From: Rhizorhapis suberifaciens
Lineage (GTDB): Bacteria > Pseudomonadota > Alphaproteobacteria > Sphingomonadales > Sphingomonadaceae
Assembly (NCBI RefSeq): GCF_014200045.1
Contig: NZ_JACHOV010000002.1
Span: forward strand, 62,001 to 126,000
Direction: 5' to 3'
DNA: 64,000 nt
Positions 9,007 through 19,480 of the stretch are shown piece after piece. The first letter of the stretch is position 1. Each line of letters begins with the position of its first letter. The notes under the pieces were generated by a model. That model was not told the origin of the DNA. It was given only the letters and a program-made list of their open reading frames with translations, and ran no database searches. The position numbers and the translations under genes were made by a program.

Positions 9007-10209
9007 ATGAAGAGTGCAACTGGAATGAATTACGAGACGCGCTTTACGCAAGAGGCGGATATAGAGGACGGCAGCGAAGCTGCTCCACGGCGCCGGAAGC
9101 GGACGATCATCATCGCGGCCGGGGCTGCAATGCTGATGATCATCGCTCTCATAATTGCGCTGAAATTCATGAATGGCGGCACAAACGACGTCGCTGAGGG
9201 AGCTGACCTTAGCCAGACGCCCAGGGTGACTGTTGTCGTTCCTGGCCGGCAAATGGTGGATCGTGTGGTGAATGCGACCGGCTCGCTGGCGGCGCGTCGC
9301 GAAATGCCCGTCGGCGTCGTCGGTGAGGGGGGCATGGTGCTGCGGGTGTTGGTAGAGCCCGGCGATTGGGTGCGGGCGGGACAGCCACTCGCCATGATCG
9401 AACGTGCGGTCCAAACACAGGAGGCGCGCGCGCTCGCGGCCCAGATCGATGTCGCCCGCGCGGACGCTCGGCTGGCGCAAGCTGAACTGGATCGCGCCCA
9501 GGCATTGGTATCGCGCGGCTTCATTTCCAAGGCAGATATTGATCGTAAGACCGCGACGAGGGACGCCGCCCGCGCGCGGGTGAATGTCGCCCAGGCGCAA
9601 CATCGCGAGGCGCTTGCCCGCACCGGACGACTTGATATCCGCGCGCCTGCCGCAGGTCTGGTGCTGACGCGAAACGTAGAGCCGGGCCAGGTGGTAAGTT
9701 CCAGCAGCGGCGTTCTCTTCCGCATGGCCAAGGGCGGCGAGATGGAAATGCTGGCCGAAGTCAGCGAAGGCGATCTCGCGCGGGTCTCGCCAGGAATGAG
9801 CGCAAAAGTTGCACCTGTGGGCTTTGGACAGTCATTCATAGGCCGTGTCTGGCAGGTTTCGCCCGTGGTGGATCCTCAAAGCCGCCTTGGCACGGCGCGG
9901 ATACTTCTCAGCTACGACAAGGCCCTGCGTCCAGGCGGCTTTGCATCTGCCCGCATAGTGAGCGGGACTACGGAGGCGCCTTTGCTTCCTGAATCAGCGG
10001 TGCTTTCCGATGACAAAGGCAGCTATGTCTATGCCATCAACGGCAGGAACGAGGTCGAACGGCGAGCCGTCCAGATCGGCCAGGTCTCCAGTGAAGGCGT
10101 AGCGATCAGCCAGGGTCTTTCCGGGAATGAAAAGGTGGTGCTGACGGCCGGCGCCTTCCTGAATCCGGGACAAAAGGTTCGCCCGATGGTAAAGAAAGCA
10201 TCGAGCTGA
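9007..10209 (+). CDS. RND efflux periplasmic adaptor (membrane fusion protein)
   Basis: A 400-residue HlyD/AcrA-type adaptor that bridges an inner-membrane RND pump to an outer-membrane channel. After a charged N-terminus there is one membrane segment (TIIIAAGAAMLMIIALIIAL). Then come the barrel-sandwich half (VVGEGGMVLRVLVEPGDWVR), an alpha-helical hairpin rich in Ala/Arg/Gln (residues about 130-205), the second half (IRAPAAGLVLTRNVEPGQVV) and a beta-barrel domain. A second ATG at 9025 is an equally possible start; neither has a strong ribosome site. The pump gene starts 18 bases after its stop. No outer-membrane factor or regulator gene is adjacent. Confidence 0.93.
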   Translation: MKSATGMNYETRFTQEADIEDGSEAAPRRRKRTIIIAAGAAMLMIIALIIALKFMNGGTNDVAEGADLSQTPRVTVVVPGRQMVDRVVNATGSLAARREMPVGVVGEGGMVLRVLVEPGDWVRAGQPLAMIERAVQTQEARALAAQIDVARADARLAQAELDRAQALVSRGFISKADIDRKTATRDAARARVNVAQAQHREALARTGRLDIRAPAAGLVLTRNVEPGQVVSSSSGVLFRMAKGGEMEMLAEVSEGDLARVSPGMSAKVAPVGFGQSFIGRVWQVSPVVDPQSRLGTARILLSYDKALRPGGFASARIVSGTTEAPLLPESAVLSDDKGSYVYAINGRNEVERRAVQIGQVSSEGVAISQGLSGNEKVVLTAGAFLNPGQKVRPMVKKASS

Positions 10210-10227
10210 AGCGGAAAGGACGAGAAA

Positions 10228-13200
10228 GTGAATTTCCGCAATATTTCAGCGTGGTCCATTCGGAATCCGTTGGTTCCCATTGTCATTTTCGTCGCGCTGC
10301 TGATGGCTGGCATCGTCAGCTTCAACCGAATGGACATCAACAATAACCCCGATGTCAGCTTTCCTGCCGTAAGGGTATTGGTCAGCCAGCCCGGGGCGGC
10401 GCCATCGGAATTGGAAACGCAGGTCACCCAGCGGATCGAGGCGGCGGTGCGCGGCGTCAGCGGCGTGGACGAAATTACGTCCTACGCCAGCGAAGGGCAG
10501 AGCATGTCCATGGTCCAGTTCGACATCGGCACACCGGTCGACCGGGCCCTAAACGATGTGCGCAATGCCGTCGCGCAAATTCGCAGTGACCTGCCCGAGG
10601 GAATATTGGAGCCGCAGGTCACGCGCGTCGACATTGAAGGCGGGCCAATCGCTTATCTGAGCGCTGAAGCCACGGACATGACGCTGGAAGAGTTGAGCTG
10701 GTATGTCGACAATACTGTGGCCAAGCGGCTGCTGGGCATCCAGGGAATGGCCGCTGTCCGCCGGGGTGGCGGGGTCAGCCGGGAAATTCGGGTCATTCTT
10801 GATCCAGCTAAGCTGCAGGCGCAGGGAACAACCGCTGCAGAGGTCAATGCGCAGCTAAGACAGGTGAATTTGAACGCGACCGGCGGTCGTGCGGAAATTG
10901 CCGGATCGGAGCAGGCCGTCCGGGTGCTGGGCAATGCCCAGGACGCTCATATCCTGGGACAGACGCAGATCGCTTTAGGCAATGGCCGCACCGTCCGCTT
11001 GGGCGACATTGCCGAAGTGCGCGACATGTATGCCGAGCAGCGCTCGATCGGCTTGATGAATGGCCGACAGGTTACCAGCTTCGCGTTGGAAAAAGCCAAG
11101 GGATCATCCGACGTTTCCGTATTCGATCAGGCGATGAAGGAACTTCGGAAACTGGAAAAGGAAAACCCGAAAGTTCACTTTCGGGAGCTTTATAACAGCG
11201 TCGATTACACCAAAGGGCAGTATCATTCGGCCATGGCCGCCATGATCGAAGGCGCCATACTCGCGGTCATCGTGGTTTTCCTGTTCCTGCGCGACTGGCG
11301 CGCGACCTTGATTTCGGCGCTGGCGATACCTTTGTCTGCGATTCCTGCCTTCTGGTTCATGGACATGATGAACTTCACGCTGAACGGCATCAGCTTGCTT
11401 GCGCTCAGTCTGGTGGCCGGCGTGTTGGTCGACGACGCCATAGTCGAGATCGAGAATATCGTGCGCCATATGCGAATGGGGAAAAGCGCCTTTCAGGCCT
11501 CGATCGATGCTGCTGACGAGATCGGTCTCGCAGTGCTCGCCACAACCATGGCGATCGTCGCGGTGTTCCTTCCTGTTGCGTTGATGCCGGGCATATCCGG
11601 GCAGTTCTTTATCCAGTTCGGCATGACAGTCGTGGTCGCCGTGCTGATGAGCCTTGCCGTCGCCCGAATGATCACGCCGATGGTGGCGGCTTATTTCCTG
11701 AAGGCCAAAGGTCACGCCAGCCATGGTGAAGGTCCACTGATGGACCGCTATATTGAAATATTGCGCTGGACGCTGAAACATCGGTGGAAAACGGTGTTCA
11801 TCGGCGGCGGCGGCGCTCTGGCTGCAACGATCCTGGCTTTTTATACGCTTCCGTTCCAGTTCCAGCCCTCGATCGACACCGATTACAGCTCGGTCAACGT
11901 GGAACTGGTGCCCGGCAGCACGCTGGAACAGACCAGACGGGCGACGCAAGGCGTTGTCGACGTTCTTGATGATCCTTCAATGGTCGAGGCCGCCTTTGCC
12001 GATATCGAACCGACAAAGGCTACCATTTACCTCACGCTAAAAAAGGACCGAAAGCTCTCCAGCGTCGAATGGGAACGCTCAATGGCGCCAAAATTGCTCA
12101 ACATCGCCGACGCGCGGGCCAGCTTTCAGTCTCAATCGGGCGGCGGCTTCACCGGTCGCGATATCACGATCATGTTAGGCGGCGACGATCCGCAGTTGTT
12201 GGAGCGGACGGCTCAGAAGCTTGTCCGGGAAATGCAGGGGATCAAGGAAATCCGCGCTCCCAGACTGCACGGCGATATGCAGCGACCCGAAATCCTCATC
12301 AAGCCGCACATGAACCTGGCGGCGGATCTGGGCGTCACGACGGCCGCGCTCAGCCAGACCATTCGCATTGCGACTATCGGTGATATCGATCAGAACAGTG
12401 CCAAATTTTCATTGTCGGATCGCCAGATTCCCATACGTGTGTCAATCGACGAAGAAAGCCGCAAAGATCTGACGAATATAGAAAATCTGCCCGTTCCCAC
12501 GGCTTCGGGCGGCTCTGTGCCGTTAAAGGCCGTGGCGGACGTGAAATTCGGCTCGGGCCCCACTGAAATCCGGCGCTATAATCAAGTTCGCCGTGTCGTG
12601 GTCGGCGTGGATCTGGCGCCCGGCGTCATCAACAGCCGGGCCATGGAGAAAATCAACGCGCTGCCCACGCTGGCGAACCTGCCGCAAGGAATACGCCGGA
12701 TCGAAGTGGGCGATGCCAAATGGCAGCGGGAGTTGGTCCAGAGCTTTGTAACGGCGGTCATATCCGGGGTGCTGCTGGTGTTCGCGGTGCTGGTGCTGCT
12801 CTACAAGCGCGTATTGCCGCCGTTCGTGAACATGGCCTCGCTCACCATGGCTCCTCTGGGAGGGGCCTTGGCACTGCATCTTACGGGCCAGCCTATCTCC
12901 ATGCCTGTCCTGATCGGCTTGTTGATGCTGCTCGGCATTGTGCAGAAGAATTCGATCCTGCTGGTCGATTTCGCTTTGGAGGAAATGGGCAAAGGCGTTT
13001 CAAAGTTCGAAGCCATTGTCGATGCGGGCCACAAGCGGGCTCAACCCATTGTAATGACCACCGTCGCAATGGTTGCAGGCATGGTGCCCACAGCCATGTC
13101 GCTAACCGGCGATTCCGCTTGGCGCGCCCCGATGGGCATTACCGTGATCGGCGGATTGCTGCTGTCCACCTTGCTGACCTTGCTGATCGTGCCCGCAAGT

Positions 13201-13317
13201 TTCAGCCTGGCGATTGAGATTGAGGAATGGATTGGTCCACGCCTGCGCAAACGTCTGCTGACCTTCAAGCCGGGTGATGAGCGGCCGTCGGCTGAAACGC
13301 CTCAGCCAGCGGAATAA
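10228..13317 (+). CDS. RND efflux pump, inner-membrane permease
   Basis: A 1029-residue RND transporter of the AcrB/MexF hydrophobe/amphiphile class, which exports small molecules using the proton gradient. It starts at a GTG preceded by GGAAAGGACG. Family marks include the first membrane helix ([20 protein letters not shown]), [19 protein letters not shown], the TM4 proton-relay pair of acidic residues ([17 protein letters not shown], Asp-Asp) and a second repeat after residue about 510 ending in [19 protein letters not shown]. Together with the adaptor upstream it forms a two-gene efflux operon; the outer-membrane partner must be encoded elsewhere. The substrate cannot be predicted from sequence. 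Confidence 0.95.
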   Translation: MNFRNISAWSIRNPLVPIVIFVALLMAGIVSFNRMDINNNPDVSFPAVRVLVSQPGAAPSELETQVTQRIEAAVRGVSGVDEITSYASEGQSMSMVQFDIGTPVDRALNDVRNAVAQIRSDLPEGILEPQVTRVDIEGGPIAYLSAEATDMTLEELSWYVDNTVAKRLLGIQGMAAVRRGGGVSREIRVILDPAKLQAQGTTAAEVNAQLRQVNLNATGGRAEIAGSEQAVRVLGNAQDAHILGQTQIALGNGRTVRLGDIAEVRDMYAEQRSIGLMNGRQVTSFALEKAKGSSDVSVFDQAMKELRKLEKENPKVHFRELYNSVDYTKGQYHSAMAAMIEGAILAVIVVFLFLRDWRATLISALAIPLSAIPAFWFMDMMNFTLNGISLLALSLVAGVLVDDAIVEIENIVRHMRMGKSAFQASIDAADEIGLAVLATTMAIVAVFLPVALMPGISGQFFIQFGMTVVVAVLMSLAVARMITPMVAAYFLKAKGHASHGEGPLMDRYIEILRWTLKHRWKTVFIGGGGALAATILAFYTLPFQFQPSIDTDYSSVNVELVPGSTLEQTRRATQGVVDVLDDPSMVEAAFADIEPTKATIYLTLKKDRKLSSVEWERSMAPKLLNIADARASFQSQSGGGFTGRDITIMLGGDDPQLLERTAQKLVREMQGIKEIRAPRLHGDMQRPEILIKPHMNLAADLGVTTAALSQTIRIATIGDIDQNSAKFSLSDRQIPIRVSIDEESRKDLTNIENLPVPTASGGSVPLKAVADVKFGSGPTEIRRYNQVRRVVVGVDLAPGVINSRAMEKINALPTLANLPQGIRRIEVGDAKWQRELVQSFVTAVISGVLLVFAVLVLLYKRVLPPFVNMASLTMAPLGGALALHLTGQPISMPVLIGLLMLLGIVQKNSILLVDFALEEMGKGVSKFEAIVDAGHKRAQPIVMTTVAMVAGMVPTAMSLTGDSAWRAPMGITVIGGLLLSTLLTLLIVPASFSLAIEIEEWIGPRLRKRLLTFKPGDERPSAETPQPAE

Positions 13318-13365
13318 TCAGGGGGGGCTGGCCGCGGACCAATCGACCGCTTAGATCGTTACGCT

Positions 13366-14637
13366 ATGATGAAGGTCGCTCATCTCCGGCGCGCAAGCCG
13401 GGTTTCCCCGCCAGTGAATGGTCCGGCGAACATGCGTGTGGTCGCTACCGGGCTGTTGCTCGTGATGGCTGCCGTCTACGTCATTGCCCGCACGATAGAG
13501 GATATGCATCCTGTGCTTGGGTTCGTCCGGGCCTTCGCTGAAGCGGCGATGGTGGGCGGGCTGGCCGACTGGTTCGCTGTCACGGCCTTGTTCCGCCACC
13601 CGCTGGGGCTGCCAATTCCCCACACCGCCATTATCCCCCGCAACAAAGACCGGATCGGCGACACACTCGCTCTGTTTCTTAGGGACAATTTCCTGACGCC
13701 GGCGGTGGTTGCACGGCGGATGTATGCAGTGGATGTTGCTTCTGCCGCCGGTCGCTTCCTGGCGTCGCCTGCCATCGGCGAGGGCAGACTGCGACGGGGA
13801 GCTTCGCGGCTGGTGGCGGATATATTGGAAGCGCTGGACCAGGACCGGCTAGGCGGGATGGTGAAGGCGGGCCTGCGGCAGCGGCTTCGAGCGCTGAAGA
13901 TCGCTCCGCTTCTGGGCCAGTCCCTGGAAGCTGCCATGAAAGACGGCCGCCACCAGCCTATTATTGACGCGGTCGTCAAATGGGCGGCCAAGACGCTGGA
14001 TGCCAATGAGCATCTGATCCGCGACATGGTGCATCAGAAAGCAGGCAAGATATTGCGGTGGACCGGTCTCGATGAGAATCTCGCAAATGCGATCATCGGG
14101 GGGCTTCACAAGCTGATCGCCGAAATGGCGGAGGACCCGGCGCACCCGCTTCGATCCAAAGCGGAGGAAGGCCTGGCGAAACTCGCCCATGACCTCCAGA
14201 CGAGCCGAAAAATGCAGGATCGGGTCGAGCGCATTCGCGACGAGTTGCTGGATAATGCGGGCGTGCAGCGCTGGCTCGACGGCTTATGGGAGCAGGCGCG
14301 CGCGAGCTTGCTGCGTGCGGCTCGGGATCCCGAGGCTGCGATGGCGGGGCGCTTTGGTGAGGCGCTTCGTCAGTTGGGCGGCACCCTGCAAACCGACCAG
14401 CGCCTGCGCGTCATGATCAATCGCTTCGTGCGCAGAACGGCCGTCGGCGCAACCGCCAGATATGGCGATGGCATCGTAAAGCTGGTGAGCGAGACGGTAA
14501 GGGCTTGGGACGCCGATACGGTGACCGAACGGCTGGAAAATGCCGTGGGGCGGGACTTGCAGTATATCCGTATCAACGGCACGCTGGTCGGCGGACTTGT
14601 CGGGGTGACCATCCACGGAGCGGGAATGCTCTTATAA
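13366..14637 (+). CDS. DUF445 family membrane-associated protein (YjiN-like)
   Basis: A 423-residue member of the DUF445 family. It has an N-terminal membrane segment (VVATGLLLVMAAVYVIARTI), the characteristic FVRAFAEAAMVGGLADWFAV followed by FRHPLGLPIPHTAIIPRNKD, a long helical middle, and a C-terminal membrane segment (NGTLVGGLVGVTIHGAGMLL). The family is widespread and its function is unknown. It follows the RND genes by 48 bases on the same strand and may be co-transcribed. Two adjacent ATG codons at 13366 and 13369 are both possible starts. Confidence 0.9.
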   Translation: MMKVAHLRRASRVSPPVNGPANMRVVATGLLLVMAAVYVIARTIEDMHPVLGFVRAFAEAAMVGGLADWFAVTALFRHPLGLPIPHTAIIPRNKDRIGDTLALFLRDNFLTPAVVARRMYAVDVASAAGRFLASPAIGEGRLRRGASRLVADILEALDQDRLGGMVKAGLRQRLRALKIAPLLGQSLEAAMKDGRHQPIIDAVVKWAAKTLDANEHLIRDMVHQKAGKILRWTGLDENLANAIIGGLHKLIAEMAEDPAHPLRSKAEEGLAKLAHDLQTSRKMQDRVERIRDELLDNAGVQRWLDGLWEQARASLLRAARDPEAAMAGRFGEALRQLGGTLQTDQRLRVMINRFVRRTAVGATARYGDGIVKLVSETVRAWDADTVTERLENAVGRDLQYIRINGTLVGGLVGVTIHGAGMLL

Positions 14638-14667
14638 GATGGGACTGCGCCCCGCTGAGATTGAGCA

Positions 14668-15918
14668 TCAACGGGGGGAGGCAGCGGCCTCAGCACGTTC
14701 CTCTCTCTCAAGCATATGATGGCGGGGGTGAAGTCGGACGAAGCGAAGCACGGCGAAACCGGCGAGAGCCGATAGCCCCGATCCCAGCAAGACGCCCAGC
14801 TTGGCTTCCTCCACCAGATCGGGTTGGGTGGGAAATGCCAGCGCCCCAATGAACAGGCTCATGGTAAAGCCGATCCCGCACAACATCGACACGCCATAAA
14901 TCTGAGGCCAAGTCGCACCGCGCAGCTTTGGCGCGAGCCCCAGCTTCACGCAAAGGCAGATGCTTCCGAAAATGCCAATCTGCTTGCCAAAGAACAGTCC
15001 TGCCGCAATGCCGAGCGGCAGGGGGGCCAGCAGATCGGCCATACTTATGCCTAAAAGGGGAAGCCCAGCATTGGCGAAACCGAACAGGGGCACAATAAGA
15101 TAGGCGCTCCACGGCGCGATTTTGTGCTCCAATATATGAAGTGGGCTGTCGGTCGCGTCCGGTGCGCCGGGGCTCACATGGATCGGAATCATCATCGCCG
15201 CCAGGACGCCGGCAATGGTGGCATGTACCCCCGAAAGCAGCACTGCATACCAAAGTGCCGCAGAGCAAAGCATGTAGATGGAAAGTCGTCGAACGCCGCT
15301 TTTGTTGAGGATATACATGAGGCCTAGGATCATCATCGCCGCCAACAGTGCGACGGTCTTGATGCCGCTGCTATAGGCAATGGCGATGATGGCGACGGCA
15401 CCCATGTCATCCACGATCGCGACGGTCGTCAGAAATAACTTCAGCGACGTTGGCGCTCGTCTGCCCAGCAGAGCCAGCACGCCCATTGCGAACGCGATAT
15501 CGGTTGCCGCCGGGATCGCCCAGCCGTTTTCAAGGGTGGAATTGCCCCTGGCCACAAACAGGAAAATGATGGCCGGCACCACCATACCCGCTGCCGCCGC
15601 GATTATCGGAAGGCGGCGGCGCTCCCAGGTGGAAAGACGGCCGTCAACGAATTCCCGCTTGATTTCCAGCCCGACCAAGAGGAAAAAAACCGCCATCAGG
15701 CCATCGTTGATCCATAGATGGGGAGACATGGGACCAAGCTTTTGCGTCAGCACGGGTCCTGACGGTGCGTGCAGCAGTGCATGATACAACTCGTAACTCC
15801 GCTCGCTCGCATTAGCCGCCACCATTGCCATCACCGCCGCAAGCATAAGCAAAATTCCGCCTGCCGCCTCGTTGGACAGGAAGTCTCGCAATGCAGACCT
15901 GTTGCCGCTTCTTTTCAT
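14668..15918 (-). CDS. nhaA: Na+/H+ antiporter NhaA
   Basis: A 416-residue inner-membrane antiporter exporting Na+ (and Li+) in exchange for protons, used in salt and alkaline pH tolerance. The start at 15918 has GAGGAG about five bases upstream; a TTG 60 bases earlier is less likely. NhaA signatures are LWINDGLMAVFFLLVGLEIK, WAIPAATDIAFAMGVLALLG and LFLTTVAIVDDMGAVAIIAI, the last holding the paired aspartates that bind the ion. About 11-12 membrane segments are visible. It is convergent with the DUF445 gene and divergent from the glycosyltransferase gene. Confidence 0.96.
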   Translation of the reverse strand: MKRSGNRSALRDFLSNEAAGGILLMLAAVMAMVAANASERSYELYHALLHAPSGPVLTQKLGPMSPHLWINDGLMAVFFLLVGLEIKREFVDGRLSTWERRRLPIIAAAAGMVVPAIIFLFVARGNSTLENGWAIPAATDIAFAMGVLALLGRRAPTSLKLFLTTVAIVDDMGAVAIIAIAYSSGIKTVALLAAMMILGLMYILNKSGVRRLSIYMLCSAALWYAVLLSGVHATIAGVLAAMMIPIHVSPGAPDATDSPLHILEHKIAPWSAYLIVPLFGFANAGLPLLGISMADLLAPLPLGIAAGLFFGKQIGIFGSICLCVKLGLAPKLRGATWPQIYGVSMLCGIGFTMSLFIGALAFPTQPDLVEEAKLGVLLGSGLSALAGFAVLRFVRLHPRHHMLEREERAEAAASPR

Positions 15919-16102
15919 CCTGCTCCTCGTTGCTGACGTTTCAGCCAAATACCGTACCGGCGTGAGCCGCCTTTTCAAATCCGTTGTTGCGAACGGCTAT
16001 CTTATTTTTATTGCGAATGCGAAATAGAATTGCCATGGAGGCGCGCAGTATAGCGATCTGAAGGACAATTCTATTCTACATGGGGATCGATTGTTGCTGG
16101 TC

Positions 16103-17470
16103 ATGGAAGTGCTGCAGAACGAATTTCTGCTATTTTCTGCCGTAGGATTCGCATTGGGAGCCATTGATGATCTGTTCATCGATCTGGTGTGGATGAGTCG
16201 TTATTTGTGGCGACGGCTATTTGTCTATTCTCGGTATCAGCCGATGAATGCGACATCTCTTCCAAGTTCCTTATCGACGGGCCCTATAGCTATTTTTATT
16301 CCCGCTTGGGATGAGGCGCAGGTGATCGCCGCCATGCTAGCCCATAGCCTGAAATGCTGGCCGCTGGACGACTTTCATATCTTCGTTGGATGCTATCCCA
16401 ACGATGCGGCAACCATTCAGGCGGGGAGCCAGATAGCCGAGCGGGACGAACGCATTTCGCTTGTGATCGGGACTGAGGCTGGCCCGACAACCAAGGGTGG
16501 ATGCCTGAATCAAATCTGGGCAGCAATGGTGCATCAGGAACGATTACAGGGATTTAAGTTCAAGGGTGTCGTTCTGCATGACGCGGAAGATGTCGTCCAT
16601 CCCGCCGAAATTCGGCTTTTCGACCTCATGCTGGATCGATTTGATCTGGTGCAGATACCCGTACTGCCTCTGGTTGACCAGAATTCGCGGTGGATATCCG
16701 GTCATTATTGCGATGAATTTGCGGAAGCCCACGGAAAATCCCTGGTCGTGAGGGAAGCCCTGAAGGCGGGAATGCCGTCCGCCGGCGTGGGCTGTGCATT
16801 TTCCCGCACCAGCATCGGCAGGATAGCTGAAGGGCGGGGCGGTGGACCATTCGATTCCGATTGCCTGACCGAAGATTATGAACTGGGCTTGCGTATCTGC
16901 GAACTCGGCGGCCGGGGCGTGCTGGTCCGGTTGCCTGATGGGGAGGGCGGCCTCGTCTGCACGCGCGAATATTTTCCCGGCCGTTTGGACGCCGCGGTGC
17001 GGCAGAAGGCGCGTTGGATGACAGGCATTGCGCTGTCGGGCTGGGACAGGCTGGGGTGGCACGGCTGCATTGCGGAACGTTGGATGCGGCTGCGCGATCG
17101 CCGGGCGCCGCTTGCCGCCATCATGCTAACCTGCGCCTATGCAGCGCTGATATTGTACGGCATTACGGGCGTGACCCATATTCTAACGGGTACGCCGGCC
17201 AGGCCTTTTTCCGACTTTCTGATTACGCTTCTGACGCTGAACGGCCTGTTGCTGATCTGGCGACTGGCAATGCGCTGCGCTTTCGTCACGCGCTTCTATG
17301 GCTGGCGCGAGGGTTTTCGGTCGATACCCCGGAATTTCGTGGCCAATGTCATCACCGTCATGGCGGCGAGGCGGGCGGTCATGCAGTATTTGAGGATCAG
17401 GCGGGGAAGCGCCCTGATCTGGGAAAAGACAGCGCATAAATTTCCTCAGAACCTGGTACGGAATTCATGA
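16103..17470 (+). CDS. NfrB-like processive family 2 glycosyltransferase
   Basis: A 455-residue membrane glycosyltransferase resembling the N-terminal part of NfrB, which in E. coli makes the N4 glycan receptor polysaccharide with NfrA. Catalytic GT2 motifs are in order: FIPAWDEAQVI, VVLHDAEDVVHPAE (DxD), DCLTEDYELGLRI (TED) and RQKARWMTGIA (QxxRW). N-terminal (FLLFSAVGFALGAIDDLFID) and two C-terminal membrane segments are visible. Unlike E. coli NfrB (about 745 residues) there is no C-terminal MshEN domain for cyclic-di-GMP. A TTG at 16091 with GGGGA before it is an alternative start. The stop overlaps the next gene (ATGA). Confidence 0.85.
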   Translation: MEVLQNEFLLFSAVGFALGAIDDLFIDLVWMSRYLWRRLFVYSRYQPMNATSLPSSLSTGPIAIFIPAWDEAQVIAAMLAHSLKCWPLDDFHIFVGCYPNDAATIQAGSQIAERDERISLVIGTEAGPTTKGGCLNQIWAAMVHQERLQGFKFKGVVLHDAEDVVHPAEIRLFDLMLDRFDLVQIPVLPLVDQNSRWISGHYCDEFAEAHGKSLVVREALKAGMPSAGVGCAFSRTSIGRIAEGRGGGPFDSDCLTEDYELGLRICELGGRGVLVRLPDGEGGLVCTREYFPGRLDAAVRQKARWMTGIALSGWDRLGWHGCIAERWMRLRDRRAPLAAIMLTCAYAALILYGITGVTHILTGTPARPFSDFLITLLTLNGLLLIWRLAMRCAFVTRFYGWREGFRSIPRNFVANVITVMAARRAVMQYLRIRRGSALIWEKTAHKFPQNLVRNS

Positions 17471-18507
17471 GTGCCAGCAATGCCAGGCCGGGACGCCCCA
17501 TGCGGTTTCTTTGCTTTGTGCTCGGCCTGTGGATCGCTGGCCGGGCAGTGATGTGGACACTCGATGATCGAGAGAGATTCAACCTGGACGCCGGACAGCA
17601 AAGGGAACCGCCGACTACTGTCGCAGCGGCCAAACGGTCTTCGAAAGGCATCGGGACGGCAGACACGGCAGACGTTGCGAAGACCGTCTCCATGAGGCAG
17701 CCCCGGAAGCTTGAAGCCGTGCCCAAAAAAGCCTCAGCCTCGATAGGGGCAGAGCGTCCACTCTTCATTGCGGCGGGCAGCGTCCGGCGTGAGGCCCCCA
17801 AAGGCATATTCAATCGGCCGGCCGACTTTCCGCCTATTGCGTCGGGTGAACCTTCGACGTCCATTCATTCCCCAAATCGATGGTCGGCGTCGGCATGGAT
17901 GCTGTATCGCCCTGACAATAGCGGGCCAGGGCTTGCCTCAGGGGGCCAGCTTGGCGCGAGTCAGGTCGGCATCCGAATCGCCTATGACTTGACGCCCTCA
18001 CAGACTCAGATCCTTGCCGTCCATGGTAGAGTGGCCAGCGCACTCGACTCCCCACAAGGAGTGGAGGCCGCCCTTGGCCTCACTTACCGGCCAAAGCGCA
18101 GCCTGCCGGTTGCCCTGTCGCTGGAGCGCCGCATCGCATTGGCAGAGGGCGGCCGCAATGCCTTTGCCGCTTACGGTGCAGGGGGTGTCGGGCCTGTCGC
18201 CGTCAACCCGGATCTTGAAATGGAGGGCTATGCCCAGGCGGGAATAGTAGGTTTGGCGGGGATCGACGCCTTTGCCGATGGCCGGTTCGCCCTTTCCAAG
18301 CGGCTGGCGGACATTGGCAGCCGCTCTCTACTCGCTGGTCTTGCCGTTTCTGGAGGAGCACAGCCGGGCTTATCGCGCCTAGATGCGGGACCGCATGTTT
18401 CGGCAAGGTCCGGATCGGCTCGTGCCGTTCTGGAATGGCGCCAACGGATTGGGGGAGGAGCCTTTCCCGGTTCGGGTCCTGCTTTGATCGTCGCAGCGGA
18501 TTTTTGA
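17467..18507 (+). CDS. Secreted protein with NfrA-C-like beta-rich C-terminus
   Basis: A 346-residue protein coupled to the glycosyltransferase by an ATGA overlap. It opens with a signal peptide or membrane anchor (MRFLCFVLGLWIAGRAVMW from residue 12), then a low-complexity linker to about residue 135. The C-terminal 200 residues are beta-rich (RWSASAWMLYRPDNSG, GASQVGIRIAYDL, AALGLTYRPKRSLPVALSLE) and end in Phe (ALIVAADF), as in outer-membrane barrels. This part resembles the C-terminal domain of NfrA-type N4 adsorption proteins, but the long tetratricopeptide region of NfrA is absent. It plausibly exports the glycan made by its partner. The function is inferred from context. Confidence 0.65.
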   Translation: MSASNARPGRPMRFLCFVLGLWIAGRAVMWTLDDRERFNLDAGQQREPPTTVAAAKRSSKGIGTADTADVAKTVSMRQPRKLEAVPKKASASIGAERPLFIAAGSVRREAPKGIFNRPADFPPIASGEPSTSIHSPNRWSASAWMLYRPDNSGPGLASGGQLGASQVGIRIAYDLTPSQTQILAVHGRVASALDSPQGVEAALGLTYRPKRSLPVALSLERRIALAEGGRNAFAAYGAGGVGPVAVNPDLEMEGYAQAGIVGLAGIDAFADGRFALSKRLADIGSRSLLAGLAVSGGAQPGLSRLDAGPHVSARSGSARAVLEWRQRIGGGAFPGSGPALIVAADF

Positions 18508-18565
18508 CTCATTCCGGCCACGCACTGTCTTCAAATTGGCAAGGTTTACGACTAGCCAGAAGATA

Positions 18566-19480
18566 ATGGATCTTTACCTCCCAATCGCCAATCTGTCGGT
18601 CAACGCCATCTTCATCATCGGCCTGGGCGGGCTGGTGGGATTGCTGTCCGGCATGTTTGGCGTCGGCGGGGGTTTCCTCACTACGCCGCTTCTCATTTTC
18701 TACGGCATCCCACCCACTGTTGCTGCGGCGTCCGCCGCGACCCAGGTCACCGGGGCGAGCGTTTCTGGAGTGTTCGCGCATCTGCACCGTAACGCCGTGG
18801 ATATTCGCATGGGCATGGTTATGGTGGCGGGCGGCGTAGCCGGCGCGCTGGCAGGCGCGGGCCTGTTTCGCTTGCTGCAGGACATCGGCCAGATCGATAC
18901 GGTGATCGGCATCCTGTATGTGCTCATGCTGGGCGGCATTGGGCTGTTGATGGCCAAGGAATCTGTCCAATCCATCGTCAGGCTGCGCCGGGGTGAGCGG
19001 CCCCGCGCCAGCAAGCGGCGTCACCATCCGCTGGTGGCGGCGCTGCCCATGCGCTGGCGCTTCTATCGTTCGGGGCTCTATATTTCCCCAATCGCGCCCT
19101 TCCTGCTCGGCATGATGACGGGGGTATTGACGATGCTGCTGGGCGTTGGCGGCGGCTTCATCATGGTGCCCGCTATGCTGTACCTGCTCGGTATGCCGAC
19201 GCAGGTTGTCGTTGGAACCTCGCTTTTCCAGATCCTGTTCGTGACCATTGCCGCGACCATGGTGCATAGCCTTACGACCAAAGCCGTGGATCTGGTCCTT
19301 GCGCTGTTGCTGCTTGTCGGCAGCGTCACCGGCGCACAGATTGGCGCCCGCATGTCAATGAAGTTCCGGCCGGAATATCTTCGCGCCTTTCTGGCATTCA
19401 TCGTGCTGATCGTCGCTATCCGCATGGCCCTGGGTTTGGGCTGGCGGCCGGACGAAATTTACACGGTGCAGTTGCGGTGA
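18566..19480 (+). CDS. TauE/SafE family sulfite (anion) exporter
   Basis: A 304-residue inner-membrane protein of the TauE/SafE/TSUP family, whose members export sulfite, sulfoacetate or other sulfur-containing or carboxylic anions. The two family repeats are visible: GLVGLLSGMFGVGGGFLTTP and GMMTGVLTMLLGVGGGFIMV. Around eight membrane segments surround a basic loop (RLRRGERPRASKRRHH). The ATG at 18566 fits the family N-terminus better than a TTG at 18536. Its stop overlaps the next gene by four bases (GTGA). The transported ion is unknown. Confidence 0.9.
   Translation: MDLYLPIANLSVNAIFIIGLGGLVGLLSGMFGVGGGFLTTPLLIFYGIPPTVAAASAATQVTGASVSGVFAHLHRNAVDIRMGMVMVAGGVAGALAGAGLFRLLQDIGQIDTVIGILYVLMLGGIGLLMAKESVQSIVRLRRGERPRASKRRHHPLVAALPMRWRFYRSGLYISPIAPFLLGMMTGVLTMLLGVGGGFIMVPAMLYLLGMPTQVVVGTSLFQILFVTIAATMVHSLTTKAVDLVLALLLLVGSVTGAQIGARMSMKFRPEYLRAFLAFIVLIVAIRMALGLGWRPDEIYTVQLR

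Noticed and set aside
8842-9603. 253-codon minus-strand frame overlapping the efflux adaptor
   Set aside because: No domain signature and entirely antisense to a clear membrane fusion protein.
11104-11949. 281-codon minus-strand frame inside the RND pump gene
   Set aside because: His/Arg/Asp-rich shadow of strongly conserved RND coding sequence.
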